Positions 51,605 to 62,685 are shown, counted from the first letter of the stretch. The stretch is DNA of 64,000 nt from Mariniphaga anaerophila (GCF_900129025.1 NZ_FQUM01000001.1:186001-250000); one strand, 5' to 3'. The notes: generated from the letters alone by a model not told the origin. Translations and numbers: made by a program.

Positions 51605-54600
51605 ATGAATGTAAAATTTTTACCTCTAAAAATTGTGTTAATGGTCCTGCTAAGCTTTGCTTTTGGCAGCAATGTAGCAGGACAAAGTGTATCCTATTCG
51701 AACGGGATGCAAAAAGGTGTTGTCCGGATAAAAATAAAACCTGAATTATCAGGAACACTGAAGGAACAGAATGCTACAAAATCGGCTTATGTTGTTACTG
51801 GTTTTTCATCCTTCGACAAGTTGAACAAAGAAGTAAAAGCCACGCAGCTAAAGCGGGTTTTTAAGTATTCACCCAAACACGAAGACAAGTTAATAAAACA
51901 CGGACTTAACTTGTGGTACGAGATTAAGGTTTCAGGCGATACTGACATCAAAAGTGTAGTTTCGCAGTACAAAAAACTGGAAGTAATTGAACTTGCCGAA
52001 CCGATTTACGAAAAGTCGTTGATAAATCCGGGCACTCCGGTCAGAGTAAATTCAATCGGAACAAAAAGTGTAAATGCCGACGAAACACTTCCTCCGTTTA
52101 ACGACCCGTACCTGCCGCGCCAGTGGCATTATAACAATACCGGGCAAAGTGGTTTTATGCCCGGAGCCGACATAAATCTTTTTAAAGCCTGGGAAATTGA
52201 AACCGGCTCGAACAACGTGGTTGTTTCAATTCATGATATGGGCGTGCAATGCGACCACGAAGACCTCGCTTCAAATATGTGGACCAACCAGGCCGAACTT
52301 AACGGAAAAGATGGCGTTGATGATGACGGGAACGGTTACGTGGATGATATCTACGGATTTAATTTTGCTGATAATGTAGGTGGAATTATTCCGGGCGACC
52401 ACGGAACCCACGTTGCAGGTACTGTTGCGGCAGTTAATAATAACGGTATTGGAGTTTCCGGAGTAGCCGGCGGAGACGGAACAACTCCCGGAGTCAAAGT
52501 TATGTCGTGCCAGATTCTTGGTGGTGTAAGCCAGGGAAATACTCCCGATTCATACGTGTACGCTGCAAATAATGGCGCAGTTATTTCCCAAAACTCATGG
52601 GGGTATCAAGTTGAAGGTGCCTACGAGCAGTCGGTTTTGGATGCCATTGACTATTTTATTGCCGAGGCCGGAAATTATGAAGGAAGCCCGATGAAAGGCG
52701 GAGTAGTAATTTTTGCCGCAGGAAATAGTTATGTAGACGGTGACTGGTACCCGGGCTGTTATGAAAATGTTCTTGCTGTGGCATCTCTTGACGCTAAAAA
52801 CGAAAAAGCAGGATATTCCAATTATGGAACATGGATAGATATTTCGGCCCCGGGTGGCGAGTTGGAAGATAACACCGAAGAATACTACTCCAACGGTGTA
52901 TTAAGTACGCTTAAAGATGACGGATACGGATACATGGACGGCACTTCCATGGCATGTCCGCATGTTTCAGGAGTTGCTGCTTTGGTGGTTTCGCAGTTTG
53001 GATCGGCAGAATTCACTCCGGTGGCTTTAAAAACCCATTTACTTACCGGAATAAACGATATTTATAAGTTAGCGGGAAATGCTGCTTACGCTGGTCAGCT
53101 GGGAAAAGGAAGCACAAACGCTTACCTGGCCTTAGGAAAAGACGAAGGCGTAGCTCCCGATGCAATAGCAAACCTCACGGTTAAAGGTATATCACAGGAT
53201 TTTGTAACTCTCGAATGGGTAATTCCTGCCGACGAAGATGACGAAAAACCTGTTAACTTTCAGATTTTATACTCCAAACAAAACATAACAGCTGCAACTC
53301 AGGAGTATGCAAAAAAAGATATCATTAGTGTTGAAGGGAAGGTAGGAGATACAATTACTTATGACGTTCAAAACCTGGATGCACTAACCGAGTACTATTT
53401 CGCTGTTCGTTCCATCGACAGATGGAGCAATGTATCTGAATTTTCAAACATTGTTACGGCGAAAACCAACGATGGTCCCGATGCATGGATCGACTATTCG
53501 GCTTTTGCATACGAACTCGAATATATTGGAGAAAACCAGGAAACATTTGAGCCTGTTTACGACACTGTTTACCATCTTCCGTTTGATATAGATGCACAAA
53601 CCACTACTGCTGCTGAGAACTCATTTTTTCTGCACAATTCAGGTGCGGGAATACTAAAATGGGATGCCGAACAACGCCATGTTTCTACTATTGATGCGTG
53701 GGGCGCAACTTACCTGCGTTACCCCAAACTTGTTGGTACCCTCACCGAAAAAAAGGCCGAAGTAAAAGAAGTTCTTTTACCAAAAACCAGCATCCAGGTT
53801 CTTGCCCAGGAATCAACAGAAGAATCGATGCTTTATTTCGACGATTATTCCAGTTTCTATTATGTGGGAGAAACCGACCTTTCCTATTCTAATTCAGAAG
53901 CAACACGTTTTCAGGTTACTTCCACCGAAGGGTTTAACTTAACCAATGTACAGACGCTTTTGAATTATACGAGTTCGAAAAAATCGCCGGTAATTCTCGA
54001 AGTCTATGCAGGTCAGACGCTCGAAAAGGCCAAGCTGAAGTATCAACAGGAATTGACCGACGTTGTTCCAGGTTGGAACAGTGTTCAGTTAACAGAGCAA
54101 TTATTTCTGGATGAAGGAACATATTTCTGGCTGGTATTACACGTTCCTGCAGGTCCGTTATATCCTTTGGGAACCGGTGTTGAAACCAATAAAAGTTATT
54201 CAGAAAACTGCTATATAAGTTTCAACTTTGGTAAATCGTGGACTCTTTTTGAAGATTTATACGGAAACAACCTGCTTACCTGGGCAATTGTTCCGAGTAG
54301 TTTTTACAAAAATATGGGAGAATATTTTACTGTAGCTCCCTTGTCTGGAAGTATTGATACTAATGATAGTACGAAAATTGATATCGATATTGACGCCTCC
54401 AAATTGATTAACGGTACTTACAATGCAAATGTGGTTGTAAATACCAACGAATCTGGCGAACCCATGCTGCGTGCCCCGCTAAAGTTTAACGTAACCGGGC
54501 AAAAACCAATTATCAACAGCAAACAGGTAGTTGACCTCGGCAGCACGGTTGTCGGAACAGAAAGTGTGCATACTGTATCTTTATCCAATACCGGATATGG

Positions 54601-57600
54601 TAATTTTTCATATCCTGATATCAGCTTTTCTAATTCTGAGTTTTCGCTGGCTTCCAGCTTTTTAAATACTATTAATCCTCAGAGTGAGTATTCTTTTCAA
54701 ATAAAATACAAACCAGAGAAAGCCGGTAATTCAAATGCAAAAGTTACATTATCAAACTATTTAGGCGATAAATATTCATTTCTTGTTTCCGCAGTAGCGG
54801 CTGAACCGCCGGTTGCAAAACTGATACCCGACAGCAAGTATTTTGATGATGTTACCATTGGCGATACCGTGAGTGGCGAATTCTTTCTGAAAAATGAAGG
54901 GAAATATCCGCTTACTTATTACTTCCCGACATTTACTAATTCCGACGATATAAAAGTGGGAGAAGACGTACATATGTTTGGGTATTCTGCTAAAAATAAC
55001 CAGGGCGGAGTTCTTTCAACTCCTGAATACAAATGGTACGAAATTTCTGGTTCAGGAACTTCAATAACTGATTACAGCCGTGAGAATAGATACTGGTTTT
55101 ACCCGGTTGAATTGGGCTTCGGATTCCCGTTTTTCGGAGAAACTGAAACACAGGTTTATGTTACTAACTACGGGTTGCTGTCTTTCGATACGAATTCTTC
55201 TTTTAATTTCTCCGCGGTCAGATTTAAAGATAGTGACAATCCCGATAGAATGATATCTGCATATGGTCAGCAAATTGACCTGGGCAAAGGTGGCGCTGTT
55301 TATTATCAGGATTTGGGCGATATGTTTGTTGTTCAGTACGAGAAAGTTATTCTTGATACTTATGACTGGAATACAGACCAGTTCAGCACCAATGAGCTGA
55401 CATTTGAAATTGTGTTGCATAATGACGGTAATATCAGCATTTATTATAAAGATACAGACGGCCTCGATCCGGAATTGTTAGCCTCGTCATTCGTAGGTAT
55501 CGAAGATCAAAATCAGAACGATGGATTGCTTATTACAGAATACAACAATCACAATCTGAATTTGACAAACAACACAGCAATTGAAATTACAAACCCGGGA
55601 CTGGGACTGGTATTTGAATTGTCCAATCCGAATGGAACAATAGGTATTAACGATTCTGTACTCATCGAATACAAAGCAAAAACCGATATTTTGAATATGG
55701 GATTGCATACCGAAAAGGTACCTGTAATTACAAACGATCCGTTTAATAATCCGGGAATCTATTCTCTGAATATAAATGTTACAAAAGGTGGCGATGCAGA
55801 TTTGAGCGTACTCGATTCTTCTATTGATTTTGGTGATGTTTTCCAATCAGACGAAGTTTCGTACAACCTATGGGTTATAAATGCCGGAAAAGCAAGCGAT
55901 ACTTTAATTTCGGTTACTACAATCGAAAACAATTTTTCTGTTGATGGTAACACTACGGCTATTCTTTCTCCAAACAGGAAACAGCTTTTAAAAGTATCAC
56001 CAAAAACTTCTGAGCTGGGCGAATACAAAGATACGATTGTAGTGGTCTCAAAAACAAAAACACTGAAAGTAGCGCTTCATGCCAATATTGTAGAAGCACC
56101 TGAAATTCATCTGAATCTGGCTTCAATTACAGATACATTGCAAGCTGGCGAGTTAAAAACATACCCGCTAACTGTTTCGAACAACGGAGGCAATAATCTT
56201 TATGTAGCTCCCGAAAACACAGACTGGATACGCATTGCAGAGCATAAGGCTGACAAAGAAGCTGCGGCTGTGGAAATTCCCGAATTTACCTATAACTGGT
56301 CAACAAGTAATCAGGAAAAAGGTCCTCAATATTCGTGGGAAGAAATTAAAAACAGCGGAACAAAGGTGGAATTATCGTTATTCCCAGGGGATGGCATGCC
56401 GTTCTTTTCAGACGCTGTTGAATTGCCTTTCAGCTTTAACTTTTACGGGAAAACTTATAATTCCATACACATTGGTTATAATGGTGTAATAACCCTAAAC
56501 AACCCGGATGGAAATTCCTATCCAATGGGCGCAACAGGAACTTTCCCCAATAGCGACGAGCCCAACAATATTATAGCTCCGATGTGGGCATTTAGTTCTG
56601 AATACTCATTTGCTGATGAATATGGGATATTCTATAAAATAGACGAAGACCACATTACGGTAGAATGGGTGAACTTTATAGATGGATTTGGAATGGGAGA
56701 AGCCATCTCTTACCAGGCAATAATTTATGCCAGTGGAAATATTAAATACCAATACAATTATGGTAATTCCACGTCTGTGTTGATACCTTCTATGGGAGCA
56801 GTAGGAATTGAAAATGAAGATGGGACTGTCGGTACAACCATATCTTACAGAGAGGGAGGATTAATTTTCGATAAAACAGCTATTCTGTTAACACCAATCC
56901 AAAGATATACCGTTGCTCCCGAGTCGTCAATGGCTTTCGACCTGACAGTAAATACCTCAAGTTTGTATTCGGGTACATATACCAATAGTTTGAGCTTGTT
57001 AAACAATGCTCCGGGTGCAGAACAACTTTCAATACCTGTAAGCATCACCGTAGAAGGAAGCGCAAAACTGGAGTATGAAGGTTATTACGATTTTGGAACA
57101 TTAATGGTTAAAAAAAATCCGGATGCCGCTGCATGGGAGCCTCCATATACCGCTTACCGAAAAAAATTCGAAATTAAAAACAGCGGAGTTGATTCTGTTG
57201 AAGTATCGGGATTTGACGTTTCAAAAGCTCAGAACGTAACCATCGAGGCTTATGTTTTGGGAACCGATTTCTTTGGAAATCCGTCATGGCAATGGAACGA
57301 TGTACAAAATTTGCCTGGCTTTAACTGGTCTACAGGAACAGCCAACCGAATTTTTATTGAACCGAAATCCAGCATGCAATTGCGTGCAACAATAACTCCG
57401 GAAAGCAGTTTTAGCATTGAGGATACACTTTTAATTGAAACCAATTATCTTGACGGTACTCCTTTGCAAATAGCTTTTGGCGGGAAGACAGAACTTCCTC
57501 CGGTATTCAATTCTTCAGAAAAAGAAATTCATGTTTATACAAATACTGAAGATGACATCAAAGAATACTCGTTCTCAATTGATAATAAAAATGGGGCATC

Positions 57601-59293
57601 GTTACTGGACAGCAGACTCGAATTGTCCATAAAACGAGCATCCGGAGCCGCAACAGCTGCAACAAAATCGGCATCGGTAAATTCTGTTACTCTGAACAAA
57701 ATTGCAGCAAATCCTAATTTGGCAAAAACGCAAACAGCAACTGCAACAACTGCACAAGAAAACGAAGAATACAATCGCGTGTTGCAGCACGAAGAGACAA
57801 CTGTTTCTGAAGGCGCAATGGGATTTGGAGGCAACTCTCCGTTTGCTACCGGCACCCGTTTTCAGGCTCCTGCCGATGGATTTAATCTTACGCATGTACA
57901 AACCTGGTATGCTCCGGGCGACTGGATGAGTTCCGATATCGTGGTGGAAATTTACGCAGGCGATTCACTCATTCACAATGCAACAGTTATCTATTCCGAA
58001 AAGGTAAATCATACGGTTACCGAAAGCGATCAGCAGGGAGAATTGTTGACGTTTAACCTAAAAGAAAACCAGCTTATTTATCCGAACGAATATTTCTTTA
58101 TCGTGTTTAAATACCCCACAGGAGCAGCATTTCCGCAGGGAGTTGCATCGGTAAAGGAAAATGTGCCACACCGTTTTATGTACGGCGATGGAAGTGTGTG
58201 GGAAGATTTCAGCGAGTCAGGGTACGAAAGCCACGGATGGTTGGTTCATGCAGTGGAAGCAGAGGCTAAAAGCTCGTTGTGGGTTGAGTTGACTTCCGGT
58301 TCTTCAAACAGTATTGAAGCGGGAGAGGCGTCTAATGTTGAACTTAAATTTACGGCTGCATATGCTCCCGATTTTGAAAACTACGCAGAATTGCATGTCC
58401 GCACCAACGACCCGAAAAATGCAGATGCGGTAATTCCTGTGTTCCTGCACAAAAACAGGGGACCGCAGTTCAGCCTTGGAAACGAAACTACAGTAACAGT
58501 TAACGAGAATGAACAACTGCAACTGGACATTATTGCCAGCGACCCTGAAGAAGACGACTTCAGTTTAACCTTTGCTGATGCCGCCAGCTTTGTTACTTCA
58601 GAGCAAAAACAAGATGCGCTGGGATTGACAGTAACTCCCGATTTTGAATCGGCAGGAAACTATCAGTTTTCCATTACCGGTACCGATGAACACGGAAATT
58701 CAAGCGATTTTACACTGAATGTAAATGTGGTTAACGTAAACAGAGTGCCCGAAACTACAAAACAAGACACCATTGTTTTGCACGAAAACGGACACAATGC
58801 TTTTCTTTCTCTCAACGAGTTATTTGCTGACCCGGATGAAGATGTACTTAATCTGATTTCGTACAACGTTGAAAACAGTTCGGTTGCAAAAGCGTACGCA
58901 ACCAACAACGACTTTGTAATTGTTTCCGGAGTTCCCGGTATCACAGCGGTAACTTTCTCGGTAGAAGACGGAAATGGCGCCACTGCCTCCAACAAAGTTG
59001 TAGTAAAAGTGCTTAAAGGCGTTGGAACCGGCATCAACGACAAAGGAACTGCCGAGATAAAAATTTACCCCACAATTACTGCAACCAAGGTGAATGTTGT
59101 ACTGCCAAACATCGCGCAGAACAAACTGAACATTTCAGTTTTAAGCATGTCTGGCCTGGTGGTAAAAGAGTTTGTTGCTGAAAATAACAGCATTAACACA
59201 ATTGATGTAAGTGATTTGCCATCGGCCATGTACCTTATACAGGTTTCGGATGACGAAAAATCAATTTACATGCAAAAGATTATTAAGCGTTAA
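51605..59293 (+). CDS. Giant T9SS-secreted subtilisin-like (S8) protease with adhesin-type repeats
   Basis: This 2562-residue protein has a signal peptide (1-27), a propeptide-like region (about 40-140) and an S8 domain with Asp 211 (VVVSIHDMGVQCDHEDL), His 266 (GDHGTHVAGT), oxyanion Asn 374 (FAAGNS) and Ser 448 (DGTSMACPHVSG). A fibronectin type III domain follows (about 515-615). After that come long beta-rich stretches with choice-of-anchor-D-like units (VVDLGSTVVGTESVHTVSLS, SIDFGDVFQSDEVSYNLWVI), two copies of a module with a YNGVITLN-type core, two copies of a FNLTxVQT module, cadherin-like units near 2300-2480 (VTVNENEQLQLDIIASDPEE) and a C-terminal T9SS sorting domain. All catalytic residues are present. 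A cell-surface or secreted protease is the likely product; its substrate is unknown. Confidence 0.9.
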   Translation: MNVKFLPLKIVLMVLLSFAFGSNVAGQSVSYSNGMQKGVVRIKIKPELSGTLKEQNATKSAYVVTGFSSFDKLNKEVKATQLKRVFKYSPKHEDKLIKHGLNLWYEIKVSGDTDIKSVVSQYKKLEVIELAEPIYEKSLINPGTPVRVNSIGTKSVNADETLPPFNDPYLPRQWHYNNTGQSGFMPGADINLFKAWEIETGSNNVVVSIHDMGVQCDHEDLASNMWTNQAELNGKDGVDDDGNGYVDDIYGFNFADNVGGIIPGDHGTHVAGTVAAVNNNGIGVSGVAGGDGTTPGVKVMSCQILGGVSQGNTPDSYVYAANNGAVISQNSWGYQVEGAYEQSVLDAIDYFIAEAGNYEGSPMKGGVVIFAAGNSYVDGDWYPGCYENVLAVASLDAKNEKAGYSNYGTWIDISAPGGELEDNTEEYYSNGVLSTLKDDGYGYMDGTSMACPHVSGVAALVVSQFGSAEFTPVALKTHLLTGINDIYKLAGNAAYAGQLGKGSTNAYLALGKDEGVAPDAIANLTVKGISQDFVTLEWVIPADEDDEKPVNFQILYSKQNITAATQEYAKKDIISVEGKVGDTITYDVQNLDALTEYYFAVRSIDRWSNVSEFSNIVTAKTNDGPDAWIDYSAFAYELEYIGENQETFEPVYDTVYHLPFDIDAQTTTAAENSFFLHNSGAGILKWDAEQRHVSTIDAWGATYLRYPKLVGTLTEKKAEVKEVLLPKTSIQVLAQESTEESMLYFDDYSSFYYVGETDLSYSNSEATRFQVTSTEGFNLTNVQTLLNYTSSKKSPVILEVYAGQTLEKAKLKYQQELTDVVPGWNSVQLTEQLFLDEGTYFWLVLHVPAGPLYPLGTGVETNKSYSENCYISFNFGKSWTLFEDLYGNNLLTWAIVPSSFYKNMGEYFTVAPLSGSIDTNDSTKIDIDIDASKLINGTYNANVVVNTNESGEPMLRAPLKFNVTGQKPIINSKQVVDLGSTVVGTESVHTVSLSNTGYGNFSYPDISFSNSEFSLASSFLNTINPQSEYSFQIKYKPEKAGNSNAKVTLSNYLGDKYSFLVSAVAAEPPVAKLIPDSKYFDDVTIGDTVSGEFFLKNEGKYPLTYYFPTFTNSDDIKVGEDVHMFGYSAKNNQGGVLSTPEYKWYEISGSGTSITDYSRENRYWFYPVELGFGFPFFGETETQVYVTNYGLLSFDTNSSFNFSAVRFKDSDNPDRMISAYGQQIDLGKGGAVYYQDLGDMFVVQYEKVILDTYDWNTDQFSTNELTFEIVLHNDGNISIYYKDTDGLDPELLASSFVGIEDQNQNDGLLITEYNNHNLNLTNNTAIEITNPGLGLVFELSNPNGTIGINDSVLIEYKAKTDILNMGLHTEKVPVITNDPFNNPGIYSLNINVTKGGDADLSVLDSSIDFGDVFQSDEVSYNLWVINAGKASDTLISVTTIENNFSVDGNTTAILSPNRKQLLKVSPKTSELGEYKDTIVVVSKTKTLKVALHANIVEAPEIHLNLASITDTLQAGELKTYPLTVSNNGGNNLYVAPENTDWIRIAEHKADKEAAAVEIPEFTYNWSTSNQEKGPQYSWEEIKNSGTKVELSLFPGDGMPFFSDAVELPFSFNFYGKTYNSIHIGYNGVITLNNPDGNSYPMGATGTFPNSDEPNNIIAPMWAFSSEYSFADEYGIFYKIDEDHITVEWVNFIDGFGMGEAISYQAIIYASGNIKYQYNYGNSTSVLIPSMGAVGIENEDGTVGTTISYREGGLIFDKTAILLTPIQRYTVAPESSMAFDLTVNTSSLYSGTYTNSLSLLNNAPGAEQLSIPVSITVEGSAKLEYEGYYDFGTLMVKKNPDAAAWEPPYTAYRKKFEIKNSGVDSVEVSGFDVSKAQNVTIEAYVLGTDFFGNPSWQWNDVQNLPGFNWSTGTANRIFIEPKSSMQLRATITPESSFSIEDTLLIETNYLDGTPLQIAFGGKTELPPVFNSSEKEIHVYTNTEDDIKEYSFSIDNKNGASLLDSRLELSIKRASGAATAATKSASVNSVTLNKIAANPNLAKTQTATATTAQENEEYNRVLQHEETTVSEGAMGFGGNSPFATGTRFQAPADGFNLTHVQTWYAPGDWMSSDIVVEIYAGDSLIHNATVIYSEKVNHTVTESDQQGELLTFNLKENQLIYPNEYFFIVFKYPTGAAFPQGVASVKENVPHRFMYGDGSVWEDFSESGYESHGWLVHAVEAEAKSSLWVELTSGSSNSIEAGEASNVELKFTAAYAPDFENYAELHVRTNDPKNADAVIPVFLHKNRGPQFSLGNETTVTVNENEQLQLDIIASDPEEDDFSLTFADAASFVTSEQKQDALGLTVTPDFESAGNYQFSITGTDEHGNSSDFTLNVNVVNVNRVPETTKQDTIVLHENGHNAFLSLNELFADPDEDVLNLISYNVENSSVAKAYATNNDFVIVSGVPGITAVTFSVEDGNGATASNKVVVKVLKGVGTGINDKGTAEIKIYPTITATKVNVVLPNIAQNKLNISVLSMSGLVVKEFVAENNSINTIDVSDLPSAMYLIQVSDDEKSIYMQKIIKR

Positions 59294-59315
59294 ATGTTCG
59301 AACTACACTAAAAAT

Positions 59316-59358
59316 AAAAGATGGTTGTTACCGGTTGGTTTCAACCATCTTTTTTTTA
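59316..59358. terminator. Bidirectional terminator between protease and AlkD-like genes
   Basis: AAAAGATGGTTG (59316-59327) and CAACCATCTTTT (59342-59353) form a perfect 12-bp stem with a T-run after it on the + strand and an A-rich stretch before it, so it can serve both convergent genes. It overlaps the last codon of the minus-strand gene. Confidence 0.88.
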
Positions 59359-60069
59359 ACCCGCTTTATTCATCGCTTTTTGTTTCAGTTCAGGCGGCAT
59401 TTTTTCAATGGCGTACCGTAACGAAGTGCGCGGTATTGCCAACCTGTTTTGCATCACATAATTAAATACCTCCGATTGATGCGCCTGGCTCGCGGCTTTC
59501 AGCATCCAGCCATATCCTTTTTGTACCAAATCATCGTTGTCGGCAAGCAGCCTGTCTGCAATTTCAAAAATGGTATTCAAAAACAAACCTTTCCTCGCCG
59601 GGACAATCAACGAAACGGAAGAAGCTCTTCGCATCCACCGGTTTTTCGATTCAGTAAATTTCTTTAATTCGTCCAGAAAATCGGGGTACATTTGGATAAA
59701 AGTCCCCATCGAATGGTTACAAAAAGTATCGCACGATGCCCAGTTGTTCACATAATTTTCAATCCAGTTTTTAAAGATTTTAAAGTCGCCGGGCAAAAAA
59801 TTTTTCCGAAGTGCGTATGTCCATTCACAGGCTACAAACGACTCTTCAATAATTCCGGATTTCCAAAGAATTTCAATTAGACCGAAAATTTCCGTTTTAT
59901 CCAGCTCCTTTATTTTCGCAAACGATTTTTTACTGATTTCTTTTACAACCGGAACTCTGACTCCGTAAAAATCAATTTTTTCTTTGAAAAAACGCTGGCT
60001 GTTTTTCTTCGTTTTTATATCTACACTGCTACGCAGTTGCGTTCTTACTTCAGAAATAATGTCAGTCAT
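59356..60069 (-). CDS. AlkD-like DNA alkylation repair glycosylase
   Basis: This 237-residue all-helical HEAT-like protein carries the AlkD residues in context: NYVNNWASCDTFCNHSMG (Trp and Asp), ESKNRWMRRASSVSLI (Arg) and VQKGYGWMLKAASQAH (Trp), besides FYGVRVPVVKEISK near the N-terminus. AlkD-family enzymes remove positively charged alkylated bases such as 3-methyladenine without base flipping. Length fits. Single gene, convergent with the protease gene. Confidence 0.88.
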   Translation of the reverse strand: MTDIISEVRTQLRSSVDIKTKKNSQRFFKEKIDFYGVRVPVVKEISKKSFAKIKELDKTEIFGLIEILWKSGIIEESFVACEWTYALRKNFLPGDFKIFKNWIENYVNNWASCDTFCNHSMGTFIQMYPDFLDELKKFTESKNRWMRRASSVSLIVPARKGLFLNTIFEIADRLLADNDDLVQKGYGWMLKAASQAHQSEVFNYVMQNRLAIPRTSLRYAIEKMPPELKQKAMNKAG

Positions 60070-60132
60070 AACTACCTGGTCTGTTCTTTAATTTATAAAT
60101 ACCAATGTCGCGCGTAAATTCGGGTGAAGCGA

Positions 60133-61782
60133 CTAATCTTTATTTCGAATTTCCACCCGTCGTATTTTACCACTGATTGTTTTTGGCAACGCTTCTACAA
60201 ATTCAACCATTCGCGGGTATTTGTAGGGAGCCGTTACTTTTTTAACATGATTTTGGATGTCTGAAGCCAATTCGTCGGATGCATGGTAGCCTTTTCCTAA
60301 AACAATGGTAGCCTTTACCACCTGCCCCCGAATCTCGTCGGGAACACCTGTTACGGCGCACTCAACCACGGCAGGATGGGTCATCAGAGCGCTTTCCACT
60401 TCAAAAGGCCCAATGCGGTACCCCGAGCTTTTAATTACATCGTCGGCACGGCCTACAAACCAATAGTAGCCATCTTCGTCGCGCCAGGCAATATCACCGG
60501 TGTAATAAATTCCGTCGTGCCAGGTTTCGCGGGTGCGTTCCTCTTCGCGGTAGTAGCCTTTAAACAGTCCTAAGGGCGCTGTGTTACCAACACGAATAGC
60601 AATTTGCCCCTGTTCTCCATCTTCGCACGGAACACCGTCTGCGTTCAGCAAAACAATGTCGTACAGCGGCACCGGAATCCCCATTGACCCAGGTTTGGGT
60701 TCCATCCACGGGAAAGTAACCAACTGCACCACCGTTTCAGTTTGGCCAAATGCTTCCATCAGTTTTATTCCAGTTTGCTGAAAAAAAGTATCGTAAACTT
60801 TTGGGTTGAGTGCTTCGCCTGCCGTAACGCAATATTTCAGCGCAGAAAGGTCGTATTTCGACAAGTCCTCGCGAATGAGAAAACGGTAAATTGTTGGCGG
60901 CGCACAAAACGACGTCACCTTGTATTTTGAAATCACCTCCAGCATGTCAGACGGTGTGAACTTCTGATGGTCGTACACAAAAACGCTGCACCCGGCCAGC
61001 ATCTGTCCATAAAGCTTTCCCCAGACTGCTTTTGCCCACCCGGTGTCGGCAATGGTCAGGTGCAAACCGCCTTCCTGTACATTCTGCCAAAACACGGCTG
61101 TGGCAATATGCCCCAACGGATAAGTATAATCGTGTGCTACCATTTTAGGTTCACCGGTGGTTCCCGAGGTAAAATACAAAAACAGTAAATCGTCGTTTTG
61201 CGACGGGTTTTCAGGCCTAACAAACGGCGGTGCATTGTCCACTCCTTTAGAAAAGTCAACCCATCCGTCAGGAATATCAGGACCAATTGAAATAAGTGTT
61301 TTTACCGAAGGGCACGCCGGCATTGCGCTGGCAATATTCTGAATCACAACTTCCTCTCCAACAGAAACAACCGCGTTTATTGTAGCTGCATTGCAACGGT
61401 AAACAATGTCTTTCGGAGTAAGCAAATGGGTTGCCGGAATAGCCACTGCACCTATTTTGTGCAAAGCCAAAACCGCAAACCAAAATTCGTAACGCCTTTT
61501 CAAAATAAGCATTACTTTGTCGGTACGGCCAATGCCCTGTTGCTGCAGAAACGATGCGGTAGCATCTGTTTTTTCTTTTAATTCGGCATAAGAAAACTCA
61601 ATATGCTCTCCCATATCGTTTACCCACACAAGTGCCGTTTTTTCGGGCTCCAGTCTGGCGTATTCATCTACCACATCGTAGGCAAAGTTGAAATTCTCAG
61701 GAACATTTATTTTAAAGTTCTTTTGAAAATCTTCCAGTGAGTTAAATTCGGGCTTCTCGAGGTACTTTTTATAAAGCTGCAT
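60133..61782 (-). CDS. AMP-forming acyl-CoA synthetase (AMP-binding family)
   Basis: This 549-residue enzyme has the adenylate-forming motifs: [17 protein letters not shown] (P-loop), [48 protein letters not shown] (hinge and C-terminal domain) and the catalytic Lys in [14 protein letters not shown]. It should activate a carboxylic acid to acyl-CoA; a medium-chain or aromatic acid is more likely than acetate from overall resemblance, but the substrate cannot be read. It lies 12 bp downstream of the XRE-cupin regulator gene in one operon. Confidence 0.9.
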   Translation of the reverse strand: MQLYKKYLEKPEFNSLEDFQKNFKINVPENFNFAYDVVDEYARLEPEKTALVWVNDMGEHIEFSYAELKEKTDATASFLQQQGIGRTDKVMLILKRRYEFWFAVLALHKIGAVAIPATHLLTPKDIVYRCNAATINAVVSVGEEVVIQNIASAMPACPSVKTLISIGPDIPDGWVDFSKGVDNAPPFVRPENPSQNDDLLFLYFTSGTTGEPKMVAHDYTYPLGHIATAVFWQNVQEGGLHLTIADTGWAKAVWGKLYGQMLAGCSVFVYDHQKFTPSDMLEVISKYKVTSFCAPPTIYRFLIREDLSKYDLSALKYCVTAGEALNPKVYDTFFQQTGIKLMEAFGQTETVVQLVTFPWMEPKPGSMGIPVPLYDIVLLNADGVPCEDGEQGQIAIRVGNTAPLGLFKGYYREEERTRETWHDGIYYTGDIAWRDEDGYYWFVGRADDVIKSSGYRIGPFEVESALMTHPAVVECAVTGVPDEIRGQVVKATIVLGKGYHASDELASDIQNHVKKVTAPYKYPRMVEFVEALPKTISGKIRRVEIRNKD

Positions 61783-61794
61783 AAAATAAGTTGG

Positions 61795-62349
61795 TTATAA
61801 AATGATTGCTAAAAAACGGCACTGTTTGTCATCGAGGGCCAGCATTCCATGGGGTTGTCCTGAGTCGAAATAGACGGAATCGCCTTCTTCCAATATTATC
61901 TCTTTGTTATTGATGAAAAAAGTCATTCTGCCTTCGAGAATAAAGTTAAATTCCTGCCCGGAGTGGGTATTCAAATGGACAGTTGTACTATCGGGTTTGG
62001 GCTCGCAGGTAACTATAAAAGGTTGTCCTTTTCTGTTTATAAAACTTTGCGCCAGCGCCTGGTATTTGTACGCGCTGGTGCGCTCTGCCCCGGCTCCGCT
62101 GTTTTTTCGGGTAACGGCATACCGATGCATGTGCGGATCTTCTCCGGTGAGCAACACGGTTAATTCAATTCCGTATTTATGGGCAATTTTGTATAGAATA
62201 CTGACAGGAATATCAATTTTTCCCGATTCAAACTCTAAATAATCTTCTGTTGATATGCCGCAGGTTTGGGCGGCATCGGCAGCATCAATATCCAAAACTT
62301 CCCGAAGCCCTCTCAACCTTTTGGCGGTTTGTTTGATTTGTTCTTCCAT
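61795..62349 (-). CDS. XRE-family regulator with cupin sensor domain
   Basis: This 184-residue protein has an N-terminal helix-turn-helix of the XRE/Cro type (KRLRGLREVLDIDAADAAQTCGISTEDYLEFESGKIDIPVSILYKIAHKYGIEL). A C-terminal cupin barrel follows (VHLNTHSGQEFNFILEGRMTFFINNKEIILEEGDSVYFDSGQPHGMLAL). ATG at 62349 (MEEQIKQTAKRLRG) is chosen because the longer reading to 62466 adds 39 residues without domain sense. Such regulators bind a small metabolite in the cupin and control the adjacent gene; here that is the acyl-CoA ligase, a pairing I recall as common in Bacteroidales. Confidence 0.88.
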   Translation of the reverse strand: MEEQIKQTAKRLRGLREVLDIDAADAAQTCGISTEDYLEFESGKIDIPVSILYKIAHKYGIELTVLLTGEDPHMHRYAVTRKNSGAGAERTSAYKYQALAQSFINRKGQPFIVTCEPKPDSTTVHLNTHSGQEFNFILEGRMTFFINNKEIILEEGDSVYFDSGQPHGMLALDDKQCRFLAIIL

Positions 62350-62654
62350 AGTATTATTGGTTTTTGAGCAAAAAAATACGAATAATCCTGGAAAAAGAGA
62401 GTCTGTACAAGAAAATAGCCGAAGAAAAAACACGGTATTAAAATAAAGGTAATGTTCTGGTTGCAAATAACCTGTGTGTAAAAAAGAAGACTATTCAATA
62501 TGAATTTATTTTTGAAACGCGTATTTGAGAAGGCAAGCGCGGCCCTATTTTTTTCAGTTACTTGCTCTCTCAGATAAATAAATAAAGGGCGCTTTCGGGG
62601 TAGATTAATTGCGAAAATATGACTTTGCTTACTCCCTTTTCATCTTCTGTTTTG

Positions 62655-62662
62655 TAACTTTG
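62655..62662 (+). promoter_or_regulatory. Bacteroidota -7 promoter element of the M49 peptidase gene
   Basis: TAACTTTG (62655-62662) matches TAnnTTTG exactly and lies 24 bp before the ATG at 62686. A TTTG at 62624-62627 is 27 bp upstream, a little far for the -33 element. Confidence 0.45.
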
Positions 62663-62685
62663 GCGGCAAATTAAATTCCCGTAAA

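Noticed and set aside
51372-51608. 78-codon ORF just before the protease gene
   Set aside because: Irregular composition rich in Cys and Phe, overlaps the protease start, no recognisable domain.
57535-57901. Cys/Ser-rich minus-strand ORFs inside the protease gene
   Set aside because: Antisense to an Ala/Thr/Lys-rich low-complexity linker, which produces such shadows.
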